DNA from: Leifsonia shinshuensis
Lineage (GTDB): Bacteria; Actinomycetota; Actinomycetes; Actinomycetales; Microbacteriaceae
Direction: 5' to 3'
Assembly: GCF_013410375.1 (NCBI RefSeq)
Contig: NZ_JACCFL010000001.1
Span: 2,294,001 to 2,358,000 of the forward strand
Length of the DNA: 64,000 nt
Of this stretch, positions 1-10,728 are shown in pieces. Position numbers and translations under genes: made by a program. The number at the start of each line of letters is the position of its first letter. The stretch's first letter is position 1. The notes below the pieces were generated by a model. The model had not been told where the DNA came from, did not search any database, and saw only the letters and a list, made by a program, of their open reading frames with translations.

Positions 1-1
1 C

Positions 2-592
2 CCGTGGCAGGTCTTCGCCCGCACCCACGCGATCGGTCAGGTCGCGCCGGGCAAGGTCACGAAGCTGGTTCCGTTCGGTGCGTTCGTCCGCGTCGCGGAC
101 GGCATCGAGGGCCTGGTGCACATCTCCGAGCTCTCCGGCAAGCACGTCGAGCTCGCGGAGCAGGTCGTGTCGGTCGGCGAGGAGGTCTTCGTCAAGGTCA
201 TCGACATCGACCTGGAGCGCCGCCGCATCTCGCTGTCGCTCAAGCAGGCGAACGAGGGCGTGGACCCCGAAGGCACCGAGTTCGACCCGGCCCTCTACGG
301 CATGGTCACCGAGTACGACGAGCAGGGGAACTACAAGTACCCCGAGGGCTTCGACCCGGAGACCAACGAGTGGAAGGAAGGCTTCGAGACCCAGCGCGAC
401 GAGTGGGAGCAGCAGTACGCCGCTGCCGAGGCCCGTTGGGAGGCGCACAAGCGCCAGGTCGCGAAGGGCATCGAGGAGGCGGCCGCCGAGAGCGGTTCCT
501 CGTCCTACTCGAGCGAGTCCGGCTCCGGCGGCACCCTCGCCGACGACGAGTCGCTCGCCGCTCTGCGCGAGAAGCTGAGCTCCAACAACTGA
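2..592 (+). CDS. rpsA: 30S ribosomal protein S1, C-terminal part (5' end outside window)
   Basis: This is the C-terminal 196 residues of ribosomal protein S1, which helps the 30S subunit bind mRNA. The reading frame is open from the window edge. The visible part contains a complete last S1 (OB-fold) repeat: an AIGQV..GKVTKLVPFGAFVRV start, then EGLVHISELS and RRRISLSLKQA. An acidic, Ser/Gly-rich tail follows, as in actinobacterial S1. The stop is at 590-592, followed by a UUCG-loop hairpin. The gene order rpsA-coaE-uvrB is common in actinobacteria. The identification is secure; only the length of the missing N-terminus is unknown. Confidence 0.95.
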   Translation, partial: PWQVFARTHAIGQVAPGKVTKLVPFGAFVRVADGIEGLVHISELSGKHVELAEQVVSVGEEVFVKVIDIDLERRRISLSLKQANEGVDPEGTEFDPALYGMVTEYDEQGNYKYPEGFDPETNEWKEGFETQRDEWEQQYAAAEARWEAHKRQVAKGIEEAAAESGSSSYSSESGSGGTLADDESLAALREKLSSNN

Positions 593-611
593 GACACGTC
601 TCATCCGTGAG

Positions 612-636
612 CGGCCGGTCCCTTCGGGGCCGGCCG
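612..636 (+). terminator. Hairpin terminator after rpsA with UUCG loop
   Basis: A GC-rich stem (612-622 pairing with 627-636, with one bulged T at 619) closes on a CCC-TTCG-GGG tetraloop, 20 nt after the rpsA stop. The U-tract is weak, as is usual in high-GC actinobacteria. Confidence 0.7.
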
Positions 637-669
637 TTCCGGCGTTAACGCGCCCCTCCGTTCCGCCAA

Positions 670-675
670 TAGGCT
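670..675 (+). promoter_or_regulatory. -10 element (TAGGCT) of coaE, leaderless type
   Basis: TAGGCT ends 6 nt before the GTG of coaE, so transcription should begin at the start codon. There is no Shine-Dalgarno sequence in between. Confidence 0.6.
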
Positions 676-681
676 GGTGCG

Positions 682-1278
682 GTGCAGCTCATCGGACTGA
701 CCGGCGGGATCGCCTCCGGCAAATCGACCATCGCCTCCCGCCTGGCCGAACTCGGCGCCGTGGTCGTGGACGCCGACCGCATCGCTCGGGAGGTCGTCGA
801 ACCGGGCACGCCCGCGCTGGCCGAGATCGCCGCGACGTTCGGGCCCGGGGTCATCGCGGCGGACGGCAGCCTCGACCGGCCCGCGCTGGGCGCGATCGTG
901 TTCGGGAACGCCGAGGCCCTCCAGAAGCTCAACGGGATCACCCACCCGGCCGTGCTCGCCGCCTCCACCGCGCGCTTCGAGGCCGCGGCCGCCGCCGATC
1001 CCGCGGCGATCGTCGTGTACGACGTGCCGCTGCTGGTCGAGTCGGCCAACGAGTACCCGTTCGACCTCGTGGTCGTCGCGCACGCCGATGCGGCCACGCG
1101 CATCGACCGGCTGGTGCGGCTGCGCGGGATGGACCGGGCGGAGGCCGAGCGGCGGATCGGCTCGCAGGCCTCCGACGAGGAGCGGCTCGCCGTGGCGGAT
1201 GTGGTGATCGACACCGACGGGACGCTGGACCGCACCCGCGAGCAGGTCGACGAGCTCTGGGAGCGCCTGGGCTCCTGA
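682..1278 (+). CDS. coaE: Dephospho-CoA kinase
   Basis: This 198-residue protein catalyses the last step of coenzyme A synthesis, ATP-dependent phosphorylation of dephospho-CoA at the 3' hydroxyl. The P-loop GGIASGKS is at residues 8-15. It is followed by the VVDADRIAREVV segment that binds the substrate and, later, by the YDVPLLVE motif. The length matches the family (about 200). The GTG start fits the N-terminus MQLIGLTGGIASGKS and a leaderless promoter. Some actinobacterial CoaE proteins carry a C-terminal UPF0157 extension; this one does not. It sits between rpsA and uvrB with its own promoter and terminator. Confidence 0.95.
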   Translation: MQLIGLTGGIASGKSTIASRLAELGAVVVDADRIAREVVEPGTPALAEIAATFGPGVIAADGSLDRPALGAIVFGNAEALQKLNGITHPAVLAASTARFEAAAAADPAAIVVYDVPLLVESANEYPFDLVVVAHADAATRIDRLVRLRGMDRAEAERRIGSQASDEERLAVADVVIDTDGTLDRTREQVDELWERLGS

Positions 1279-1292
1279 TCGGCGGCCGCGTT

Positions 1293-1311
1293 CCGCTCTC
1301 AGCGAGAGCGG
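1293..1311 (+). terminator. Hairpin after coaE
   Basis: CCGCTCTC and GAGAGCGG form an 8-bp stem with a 3-nt loop, 15 nt after the coaE stop. There is no clear U-tract. It lies just upstream of the uvrB promoter. Confidence 0.45.
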
Positions 1312-1317
1312 GCCGCG

Positions 1318-1340
1318 ATGTCGGTGGTCCTTCCTAGACT
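1318..1340 (+). promoter_or_regulatory. RecA-NDp/PafBC-type DNA-damage promoter of uvrB
   Basis: ATGTCGGTG (1318-1326), eight bases, then TAGACT (1335-1340) match the mycobacterial RecA-independent damage promoter TTGTCRGTG-N8-TAnnnT at all positions but the first. The -10 ends 6 nt before the uvrB ATG, so the mRNA is probably leaderless. The same 13-bp ATGTCGGTGGTCC recurs upstream of uvrA at 7620. Confidence 0.75.
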
Positions 1341-1346
1341 GGACTC

Positions 1347-3413
1347 ATGCAAGCCACGCGTCTCGTCCGTCCGTTCGAGGTCGTCAGTGAATTCGCGCCC
1401 AGCGGCGATCAGCCCAAGGCCATCGCCGAGCTCGCCGCCCGCATCAACGCCGGCGAGACCGATGTCGTCCTGCTCGGCGCGACCGGAACCGGCAAGTCGG
1501 CGACCACCGCCTGGCTGGTCGAGCAGGTCCAGCGTCCCACGCTCGTCCTCGCGCACAACAAGACTCTGGCGGCGCAGCTCGCCAACGAGTTCCGCGAGCT
1601 GCTGCCCAACAACGCGGTCGAGTACTTCGTCTCGTACTACGACTACTACCAGCCCGAGGCCTACGTCCCGCAGACGGACACCTTCATCGAGAAGGACTCG
1701 TCGGTCAACGCCGAGGTCGAGCGGCTGCGGCACTCCACCACCAACTCGCTGCTCAGCCGGCGCGACGTGGTCGTGGTCTCCACCGTCTCCTGCATCTACG
1801 GCCTCGGTGCCGCGGAGGAGTACCTGGAGGCCATGGTCGCGCTCCAGGTCGGCCAGAACGTCGGCCGCGACGCGCTGATCCGCCGGTTCGTGGCGATGCA
1901 GTACGAGCGCAACGACGTCGACTTCTCGCGCGGCAAGTTCCGCGTGCGCGGCGACACGATCGAGATCATCCCGATGTACGAGGAGCACGCCGTCCGCGTC
2001 GAGCTGTTCGGCGACGAGATCGAGGCGCTCTACTCGCTGCACCCGCTCACCGGCGAGGTGCTCCAGAAGATGGACGCCGTCTCGGTGTTCCCCGCCACGC
2101 ACTACGCCGCCAGCCCGGCGACGATGCAGCGCGCCATCGGCACCATCCAGGAGGAGCTGCGCGAGCGCCTGCAGGAGCTGGAGCGCGAAGGCAAGCTGCT
2201 GGAGGCCCAGCGACTGCGGATGCGCACCCAGTTCGACCTGGAGATGATGGAGCAGATCGGCTTCTGCTCCGGCATCGAGAACTACTCGCGGCACATCGAC
2301 GGCCGGCAGCCGGGCGAGGCGCCGAACTGCCTGCTCGACTACTTCCCGGACGACTTCCTCGTCGTCATCGACGAGTCGCACGTCACCGTGCCGCAGATCG
2401 GCGCGATGTACGAGGGCGACGCCTCCCGCAAGCGCACGCTCGTGGAGCACGGCTTCCGGCTGCCGAGCGCCCTGGACAACCGGCCGCTGCGCTGGAACGA
2501 GTTCAAGGACCGCGTCGGCCAGACGGTGTACCTGTCGGCGACCCCCGGCCAGTACGAACTGGGCGTCGCGGACGGCATCGTGGAGCAGATCATCCGCCCG
2601 ACCGGACTGGTCGACCCGCAGATCGTCGTCAAGCCGACCAAGGGCCAGATCGACGACCTGCTCGAGGAGATCCGCGTCCGCGTCGAACGCGACGAGCGCA
2701 TCCTGGTCACCACCCTGACCAAGAAGATGGCCGAGGAGCTGACCGACTTCCTGGCGGAGGCCGGGGTGAAGGTGCGCTACCTGCACTCCGACGTGGACAC
2801 GCTGCGCCGCGTCGAGCTCCTCACCGAGCTGCGCGCGGGCGTCTACGACGTGCTGGTCGGCATCAACCTCCTCCGCGAGGGCCTCGACCTGCCCGAGGTG
2901 TCGCTGGTGGCGATCCTCGACGCCGACAAGGAGGGCTTCCTGCGCTCCTCGACGTCGCTCATCCAGACCATCGGCCGCGCGGCGCGCAACGTCTCCGGCG
3001 AGGTGCACATGTACGCCGACGTGCTCACGGACTCGATGAAGAACGCGATCGAGGAGACCGACCGCCGCCGCGAGCTCCAGCTCGAGTACAACCGGGCCAA
3101 CGGCATCGACCCGCAGCCGCTGCGCAAGCGCATCGCCGACATCACCGATGTGCTGGCGCGCGAGGAGGCCGACACCGCGCGGATCCTCGCCGGCCGTGAG
3201 CAGCGCCGCAAGAGCCCGACGCCGAACCTCCGCAACGGCGGCATCGCCGCGCAGGGCGCCGCCGAGCTGGAGTCGCTGATCGCCGACCTGAACGAGCAGA
3301 TGCTCGCGGCCGCCGGCGAGCTCAAGTTCGAGCTGGCCGCGCGCCTGCGCGACGAGCTGTCGGACCTGAAGCGCGACCTCCGCCAGATGGAGAAGGCCGG
3401 CCACCTGGGGTAG
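1347..3413 (+). CDS. uvrB: UvrABC excinuclease subunit B
   Basis: UvrB (688 residues, the usual family size) is the DNA-damage verification helicase of nucleotide excision repair. It is loaded by UvrA and partners UvrC for incision. The Walker A motif GATGTGKS is at residues 44-51. The [12 protein letters not shown] beta-hairpin region that clamps DNA follows, then the DESHVTVPQ helicase motif II, the QTIGRAARN motif VI and a C-terminal UVR coiled coil (LIADLNEQM...[11 protein letters not shown]) that contacts UvrC. The ATG lies 6 nt after a TAGACT -10 within a damage-promoter motif. uvrA and uvrC lie downstream, separated from uvrB by the MoxR/DUF58 cluster. Confidence 0.98.
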   Translation: MQATRLVRPFEVVSEFAPSGDQPKAIAELAARINAGETDVVLLGATGTGKSATTAWLVEQVQRPTLVLAHNKTLAAQLANEFRELLPNNAVEYFVSYYDYYQPEAYVPQTDTFIEKDSSVNAEVERLRHSTTNSLLSRRDVVVVSTVSCIYGLGAAEEYLEAMVALQVGQNVGRDALIRRFVAMQYERNDVDFSRGKFRVRGDTIEIIPMYEEHAVRVELFGDEIEALYSLHPLTGEVLQKMDAVSVFPATHYAASPATMQRAIGTIQEELRERLQELEREGKLLEAQRLRMRTQFDLEMMEQIGFCSGIENYSRHIDGRQPGEAPNCLLDYFPDDFLVVIDESHVTVPQIGAMYEGDASRKRTLVEHGFRLPSALDNRPLRWNEFKDRVGQTVYLSATPGQYELGVADGIVEQIIRPTGLVDPQIVVKPTKGQIDDLLEEIRVRVERDERILVTTLTKKMAEELTDFLAEAGVKVRYLHSDVDTLRRVELLTELRAGVYDVLVGINLLREGLDLPEVSLVAILDADKEGFLRSSTSLIQTIGRAARNVSGEVHMYADVLTDSMKNAIEETDRRRELQLEYNRANGIDPQPLRKRIADITDVLAREEADTARILAGREQRRKSPTPNLRNGGIAAQGAAELESLIADLNEQMLAAAGELKFELAARLRDELSDLKRDLRQMEKAGHLG

Positions 3414-3428
3414 GGCGCGTCTCCGCGC

Positions 3429-3434
3429 TACGGT
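3429..3434 (+). promoter_or_regulatory. -10 element (TACGGT), leaderless type
   Basis: TACGGT ends 6 nt before the GTG at 3441 and would drive the five-gene cluster 3441-7600. Confidence 0.45.
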
Positions 3435-3440
3435 GGCAGG

Positions 3441-4172
3441 GTGGGCTCGAAGGCGACGCGGTCGCGGCAGCGGTGGGGGATGGTCACCGCCGCCGGGCTG
3501 CTCCTCGCCTTCTCCGGGGTCGCGCTCGCGTTCCAGGGTGCGCCGGTCTTCACCGGCCTCCGGTTCACCCCGCCCGCTGCTGACCTCCAGCCGCACCCGG
3601 GGGAGCAGCAGGTCACCGGCACTCCCACCCCGGAGGACATCCCGCACGAGACCCGCATCGACCTGACCTGGGTGACGTACGCCGTGATCGCCCTGATCGT
3701 CGTGGTGCTGCTCGCCCTGCTCTGGCGGTATCTGCGACGCAGGCTGCAACCCGTGTTCCCCGGTCTCAGCGGCGACGTGGCCGGCTCGACCGAGGGCAGT
3801 GTCGCGCCGGAGCCGCCCGCGCAGCCCCGGCCCGAACGCGTCCGTCGCGGCCTCGATCGTGCCCTCGACCTGCTCGGCGAGGACCGCGAGCCGCGGGACG
3901 CGATCGAGCGGGCGTGGCTCGGCCTGGAGGAGGGCGCGGCGGACAGCGGCGTCCACCGGCTGCCGGCCGAGACGCCGGGGGAGTTCGTCCGGCGCGTGGT
4001 CAGCCGTGTGGCGTCGGACCGCGCCGCCGCCGGCGAACTCCTCGACCTGTACCTGCGCGCCCGGTTCAGCGACGCGCCCGTGACCGCGTCCGACGTCGAT
4101 GCCGCCCGCGCCGCGGTCGAGGCGTTGCGCGCCTCGTGGGGCGCCGCCGCCGCCGGAGGGGTGGTCCGATGA
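3441..4172 (+). CDS. DUF4129 domain membrane protein
   Basis: This is a 243-residue membrane protein. A hydrophobic segment near residues 13-31 is followed by a short extracytoplasmic stretch, a second strong TM segment (WVTYAVIALIVVVLLALLW) and an Arg-rich cytoplasmic part. The last 80 residues (ERAWLGLEE...TPGEFVRRV...LYLRARFS) match the DUF4129 pattern. That domain is found in operons with MoxR ATPases and DUF58 proteins and at the C-terminus of bacterial transglutaminase-like proteins. It is the first gene of a chain with 4-bp ATGA-type overlaps, which implies translational coupling and a joint role, probably at the cell envelope. The molecular function is not established. Confidence 0.8.
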   Translation: MGSKATRSRQRWGMVTAAGLLLAFSGVALAFQGAPVFTGLRFTPPAADLQPHPGEQQVTGTPTPEDIPHETRIDLTWVTYAVIALIVVVLLALLWRYLRRRLQPVFPGLSGDVAGSTEGSVAPEPPAQPRPERVRRGLDRALDLLGEDREPRDAIERAWLGLEEGAADSGVHRLPAETPGEFVRRVVSRVASDRAAAGELLDLYLRARFSDAPVTASDVDAARAAVEALRASWGAAAAGGVVR

Positions 4173-4690
4173 CCCGAGCACGGATGGTCCGGCGCGCCGT
4201 CGGGTGCGTGCTCACCGCCGCGATCGTCGGGACGGCGGCCTGGTTCTTCGGGATGGACACCCCGCACGCGGTCGGGCTCGGCTTCGTCGTCTTCGCGCTC
4301 GGCGCCGTGCTGTCGCTGCTCGGGGAGCAGGCCGAGGTGACCTGGCCGGTCCCGTCGCCGCAGCCGCGGCCCGGCGCCCGGCGGGACGTCGTCCAGCTCG
4401 GCTGGTCGCTCGGCGCCCGCGGCGGACGGGTGTCGCCCGAGGCGGTCCGCCGCCTCCGCGGGCTCGCCGCTGAAGTCCTCGACCGGCACGGGGTGCAGCT
4501 CGACGACCCGGCGTCCCAGCCCGAGGTCGTCCGGCTGCTCGGCGAGGAGACCGCCGTACTGCTCCGCAAGGGCAGCGCTGCCGCCCCGCGCCCGAAGGAG
4601 TTCGCGGCCGCCCTCGCCCGCCTGGAGGCCATCGCCGCCGCCTGGTCCCCGACCGGAACCACCGCCGCCGATCTGACAGGAGCCGCATGA
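4169..4690 (+). CDS. Membrane protein of MoxR/DUF58 cluster, function unknown
   Basis: This 173-residue protein starts at an ATG that overlaps the previous stop (ATGA). An N-terminal hydrophobic hairpin of two TM segments covers roughly residues 8-50 (VLTAAIVGTAAWFF and GLGFVVFALGAVLSLL). A soluble, Arg/Ala-rich tail of about 120 residues follows, with no catalytic motif that I recognise. Proteins of this shape are commonly wedged between DUF4129 and moxR genes in actinobacteria. Position suggests a membrane scaffold working with the MoxR ATPase, but no function is assigned. Confidence 0.7.
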   Translation: MTRARMVRRAVGCVLTAAIVGTAAWFFGMDTPHAVGLGFVVFALGAVLSLLGEQAEVTWPVPSPQPRPGARRDVVQLGWSLGARGGRVSPEAVRRLRGLAAEVLDRHGVQLDDPASQPEVVRLLGEETAVLLRKGSAAAPRPKEFAAALARLEAIAAAWSPTGTTAADLTGAA

Positions 4691-5739
4691 TCCCGGACAG
4701 CCGAACCGACACCACGACCACCACAGCAGCCACCGCTGCCGCTGCCGACGGACTCGCCCCGTTGCCCGTCGCGGAGGTCGCCCGCCTCGGCGCCGAGGTG
4801 CTGGAACGGGTCGAGAGCGTCGTCGTCGGCATGCGCGAGCCGCTGCACATCGCGCTGGCGACCGTGCTGGCCGGCGGCCACGTGCTGTTCGAGGACGTCC
4901 CCGGGCTCGGCAAGACCCTCGCGGCGCGGAGCATCGCGAGCGCGGTCGGCCTCGACTTCCGGCGGCTGCAGTGCACGCCCGACCTGCTGCCCTCGGACAT
5001 CACCGGCTCGTTCGTGTACGTCCCGTCGACCGCGGAGTTCGAGTTCCGGCCGGGACCGGTGTTCACCGGGCTGTTCCTCGCGGACGAGATCAACCGCACG
5101 TCGCCCAAGACGCAGTCGGCGCTGCTGGAGGCGATGGCCGAGGGCCAGGTGTCCGTCGAGGGCCGCAGCTTCGCGCTGCCGCGCCCGTTCCACGTCGTCG
5201 CGACGGCGAACCCGATCGAGTCGGAGGGCACCTACGCGCTGCCGGAGGCCCAGCTCGACCGCTTCATGGTGCGGCTCGGCGTCGGCTACCCGGACGCGGA
5301 CGGCGAGGCCCGGGTGCTGCTCGCCCGCGTCGCGCGACGGCACGAGGTCGCGACCGTCGAGCCCGTCACCGACGCGCGCACGCTCCTGGCCATGCAGGCC
5401 GGCGTCGAGCGGGTGGACGTCGACCCGGACATCGCCGCCTACTGCGTCGCCCTCGCGGCGGCCACCCGCCGGCACCGCTCGGTGGAGGTCGGCGCGTCCC
5501 CGCGCGGCTCGCAGGGGCTGCTCCTGGTCGCGCGGGCGCTCGCGGTCCTCGCCGGCCGGGACTTCGTCATCCCCGACGACGTCAAACGGGTCGCGGTGCC
5601 GGTGCTCGCCCACCGCCTGACGCTGACCGTGCAGGCGTGGACGAGCGGTGTGAGCGCGTCCCAGGTCGTGCTGGAAGTGGTGTCCTCGGTGCCAGGGCCG
5701 CCCGCGGTGGGCGTGCGGGAGCGGGAGACGGCTCCCTGA
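4687..5739 (+). CDS. MoxR-family AAA+ ATPase
   Basis: This is a 350-residue AAA+ ATPase of the MoxR family, which are chaperone-like ATPases that act with DUF58 or VWA-domain partners. A Thr/Ala-rich N-terminus precedes Walker A VPGLGKT (residues 71-77), Walker B with LADEINR (131-137) and the sensor region ATANPIESEGTYALPEAQLDRF. The helical lid domain follows, with the SPRGSQGL motif typical of MoxR. The start ATG overlaps the previous TGA by 4 bp, and the stop overlaps the DUF58 start by 1 base (TGATG). The family call is secure; the client is unknown. Confidence 0.92.
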   Translation: MIPDSRTDTTTTTAATAAAADGLAPLPVAEVARLGAEVLERVESVVVGMREPLHIALATVLAGGHVLFEDVPGLGKTLAARSIASAVGLDFRRLQCTPDLLPSDITGSFVYVPSTAEFEFRPGPVFTGLFLADEINRTSPKTQSALLEAMAEGQVSVEGRSFALPRPFHVVATANPIESEGTYALPEAQLDRFMVRLGVGYPDADGEARVLLARVARRHEVATVEPVTDARTLLAMQAGVERVDVDPDIAAYCVALAAATRRHRSVEVGASPRGSQGLLLVARALAVLAGRDFVIPDDVKRVAVPVLAHRLTLTVQAWTSGVSASQVVLEVVSSVPGPPAVGVRERETAP

Positions 5740-7067
5740 TGTCCCTCTGGTCGCGGGCCCGCATGCCCGGGCCGCGCGAGCGGGAGGAGGCTCCCGCCGG
5801 CGGCTCGGGCTGGGCGCTGAGCCCCGGGGTGACCGCCGCCGCGATCGTCGCGATGGTGTGCCTGGTGGCGGCGTTCGTGATGTCGCGGGTGGAGCTCGTG
5901 CTCGTGGCCGCGCCGCTGCTGCTGGCCGCGGTGCTCGGCTGGTCGTCGCGTCCGCAGGCGGCGGGCGCGCGCACGAGCGTGGCCATCGGCGGCGATGACC
6001 CGGACGGCCGGGTGCGGGTCGACGCCGTGGCGGAGGCCGAGGGAGGCGTCGACGGCGTCCACCTGCGCATCCACCGCGCCGACCGCGAGCCGGAGGACGC
6101 GGTCGTGACGCCGGCGAACGCCGCACGCCTGCGCTTCCGCGTCGCGGTCTCCCACTCCGGGCCGCAGCGGATCCTCTCGATCGCCGCCCGCGGGATCGGG
6201 CCCGACGCCGCCTGGACCGGCGACCCCGGACTTCCGGCTGTGGCCGAGCGGGTGGTGCGCCCGGCCGCGCAGCGGGTGCGGAGCCTGCCGCTGCCCGCGC
6301 GTCTGCTCGGGCTGACCGGCGCCCACGTCTCCTCGCGGCCGGGCGACGGCGGCGAGTTCCGCGACATCGACCGGTTCCGGCCGGGCGACCGGCTGCGCCG
6401 CATCGACTGGAAGGCGACCGCGCGCCTCGCCCAGCGGCCGGGCGAGCTGTATGTGCGCCGCACCACCGCGACCTCCGACGCCGCGGTCCAGCTGGTGATC
6501 GACGCCCGCGACGACGTGCCGGGCGCGGTCGCCGGCTGGGCGGCGCCCTACCCGCGGCCGGGCGCGACCTCGCTGGACCTCGCCAGGGAGGCCGCGGTGT
6601 CGCTGGCGGGCGCGTACGCGGCGGCCTCCGACCGCGTCGGCTTCGACGACCTCTCCGACGCCCGGCGCGCACTGCCGCCCCGCGCGGGCGCCCGGCACCT
6701 CAGCCGGGTGCTGCGCGCCGTCGAGCTGACCACCGCGCACGGCTCGGCGACCGAGCGGGCGCGCGCGCCCCGGCTGGCGCAGGGGGCGGTCGTGTTCGTC
6801 CTGTCGACGTTCCTCGACGACCAGGCCATGCGGCTCGCGCTCACCTGGCGCGCCGCGGGCCATCGGGTCATCGTGGTGGACGTGCTGCCGCCGCGGAGCG
6901 TCGCGGAGCTCCCGGCGAGGGAGCGCTTCGCCCTGCGGGTGGTGGACCTGGAGCGCGCACTCCGCCTCGACCGGCTCCGGGCGGCGGGGGCGGAGCTGCT
7001 GGAGTGGTCCTCGCCGGACCGCGACGCGACGCTCCGGCGGCTGGCGACGCCGAGGAGGCGGCCGTGA
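5739..7067 (+). CDS. DUF58 domain protein
   Basis: This is a 442-residue DUF58 protein, the usual partner of MoxR ATPases. Two TM segments lie near residues 31-50 and 52-68. A beta-rich extracytoplasmic-type region follows, then the diagnostic DUF58 motif GGEFRDIDRFRPGDRLRRIDWKATAR starting near residue 204. The C-terminal half resembles a von Willebrand A-like fold (VQLVIDARDD, FVLSTFLDD). The ATG was chosen because it overlaps the moxR stop; a longer in-frame reading upstream lies inside moxR. The gene ends in a GTGA overlap with the next gene. Such clusters have been linked to envelope and stress functions, but no substrate is evident here. Confidence 0.88.
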   Translation: MSLWSRARMPGPREREEAPAGGSGWALSPGVTAAAIVAMVCLVAAFVMSRVELVLVAAPLLLAAVLGWSSRPQAAGARTSVAIGGDDPDGRVRVDAVAEAEGGVDGVHLRIHRADREPEDAVVTPANAARLRFRVAVSHSGPQRILSIAARGIGPDAAWTGDPGLPAVAERVVRPAAQRVRSLPLPARLLGLTGAHVSSRPGDGGEFRDIDRFRPGDRLRRIDWKATARLAQRPGELYVRRTTATSDAAVQLVIDARDDVPGAVAGWAAPYPRPGATSLDLAREAAVSLAGAYAAASDRVGFDDLSDARRALPPRAGARHLSRVLRAVELTTAHGSATERARAPRLAQGAVVFVLSTFLDDQAMRLALTWRAAGHRVIVVDVLPPRSVAELPARERFALRVVDLERALRLDRLRAAGAELLEWSSPDRDATLRRLATPRRRP

Positions 7068-7600
7068 GCGCGACGGGGGAGCGGTCGCCCGGCGCCGCTC
7101 CCGCCCCCGACCTCGGCCTCACGGTCCCCGCCTGGTCGCTGCGCGTCGCCTTCGCGGTCGTGGCCGTCCCGCTCGCGCTCACCACGGCGCCCAGCGGGAT
7201 GTGGCCGACGCTGGCGGTCCTGCTGACCGGCGTCGCCGTCGCCGTGCCGCGCTGGCGCGTCGCCTGGGTGCTCATCGCCGTGCTCGCCTTCTCCACGCTG
7301 CTGGAACCGGGGACGCTCACCCCGCGGCTGCTCGCCCTGATCGCCGCCGTGCACGTGCTGCACGTCCTCGCCTCCTGGATGCTGGTCCTCCCCGCCGGCG
7401 CCCGGTTGCAGCCGGCCGCGCTGCTGCCGTCGCTGCGCCGCGTGGTCCTCATCCAGCTCCCGGTGCAGGCGGCGGCGACCGTGCTGCTGCTCATCGCCCG
7501 GCCGGCGGCGGCGCCGTGGCTCGCGATCGTGTCGGGCGGCGCGATCGTCGGGCTCGTCGCGCTGCTCGCGACGCTGCTGCTCGCCCGGCCGCGCGTCTGA
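7064..7600 (+). CDS. Polytopic membrane protein, last gene of MoxR/DUF58 cluster
   Basis: This 178-residue protein starts at a GTG overlapping the DUF58 stop by 3 bases (GTGA). It has about five or six predicted TM helices spread over residues 25-175 (for example LRVAFAVVAVPLAL, WVLIAVLAFSTLL, WLAIVSGGAIVGLVALLATLLL). I recognise no family. In other actinobacteria the slot after DUF58 often holds a transglutaminase-like membrane protein, but this protein has no such domain. Function unknown; position implies it belongs to the same complex. Confidence 0.72.
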   Translation: MSATGERSPGAAPAPDLGLTVPAWSLRVAFAVVAVPLALTTAPSGMWPTLAVLLTGVAVAVPRWRVAWVLIAVLAFSTLLEPGTLTPRLLALIAAVHVLHVLASWMLVLPAGARLQPAALLPSLRRVVLIQLPVQAAATVLLLIARPAAAPWLAIVSGGAIVGLVALLATLLLARPRV

Positions 7601-7619
7601 GACGCACCCGCGGGTACGA

Positions 7620-7642
7620 ATGTCGGTGGTCCGGCGTACGCT
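7620..7642 (+). promoter_or_regulatory. RecA-NDp/PafBC-type promoter upstream of uvrA
   Basis: ATGTCGGTG (7620-7628), eight bases, then TACGCT (7637-7642) fit TTGTCRGTG-N8-TAnnnT with one mismatch and exact spacing, as at uvrB. The predicted start near 7649 gives a leader of about 140 nt before uvrA. Confidence 0.7.
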
Positions 7643-7675
7643 CGCGCGTGGTCGCATCCAGCCTGCCCGAGTTGC

Positions 7676-7696
7676 TAGAATCGAACAAAGCTTCGA
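7676..7696 (+). promoter_or_regulatory. -10 element with overlapping LexA (SOS) box of uvrA
   Basis: TCGAACAAAGCTTCGA at 7681-7696 matches the actinobacterial SOS box TCGAAC-N4-GTTCGA at 11 of 12 fixed positions. It overlaps a TAGAAT -10 (7676-7681), so bound LexA would block this second promoter. The box lies about 90 nt upstream of uvrA. Confidence 0.8.
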
Positions 7697-7788
7697 ACTC
7701 GTCACCGGGGTGACCGACGGGGCACCGCGTCGTGCGCGGTGGGCGAACACGCGGGTGGGGCGACGGCGAATAGCGGAGAATGGAACGA

Positions 7789-10719
<2,931 letters not shown>

Positions 10720-10728
10720 GATCACGCT

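Noticed and set aside
1279..1346. LexA box upstream of uvrB
   Set aside because: No TCGAAC-N4-GTTCGA-like sequence is visible in the interval; only the PafBC-type motif is present.
1299..4181. Long open reading frames antisense to uvrB and other genes (for example 960 codons over 1299-4181, 1375 codons over 9361-13488, and the frame running 43614-47342)
   Set aside because: They are GC-rich antisense or off-frame artefacts with repetitive Arg/Ala/Gly or Val/Glu/Asp composition, no domain motifs, and complete overlap with genes of secure identity.
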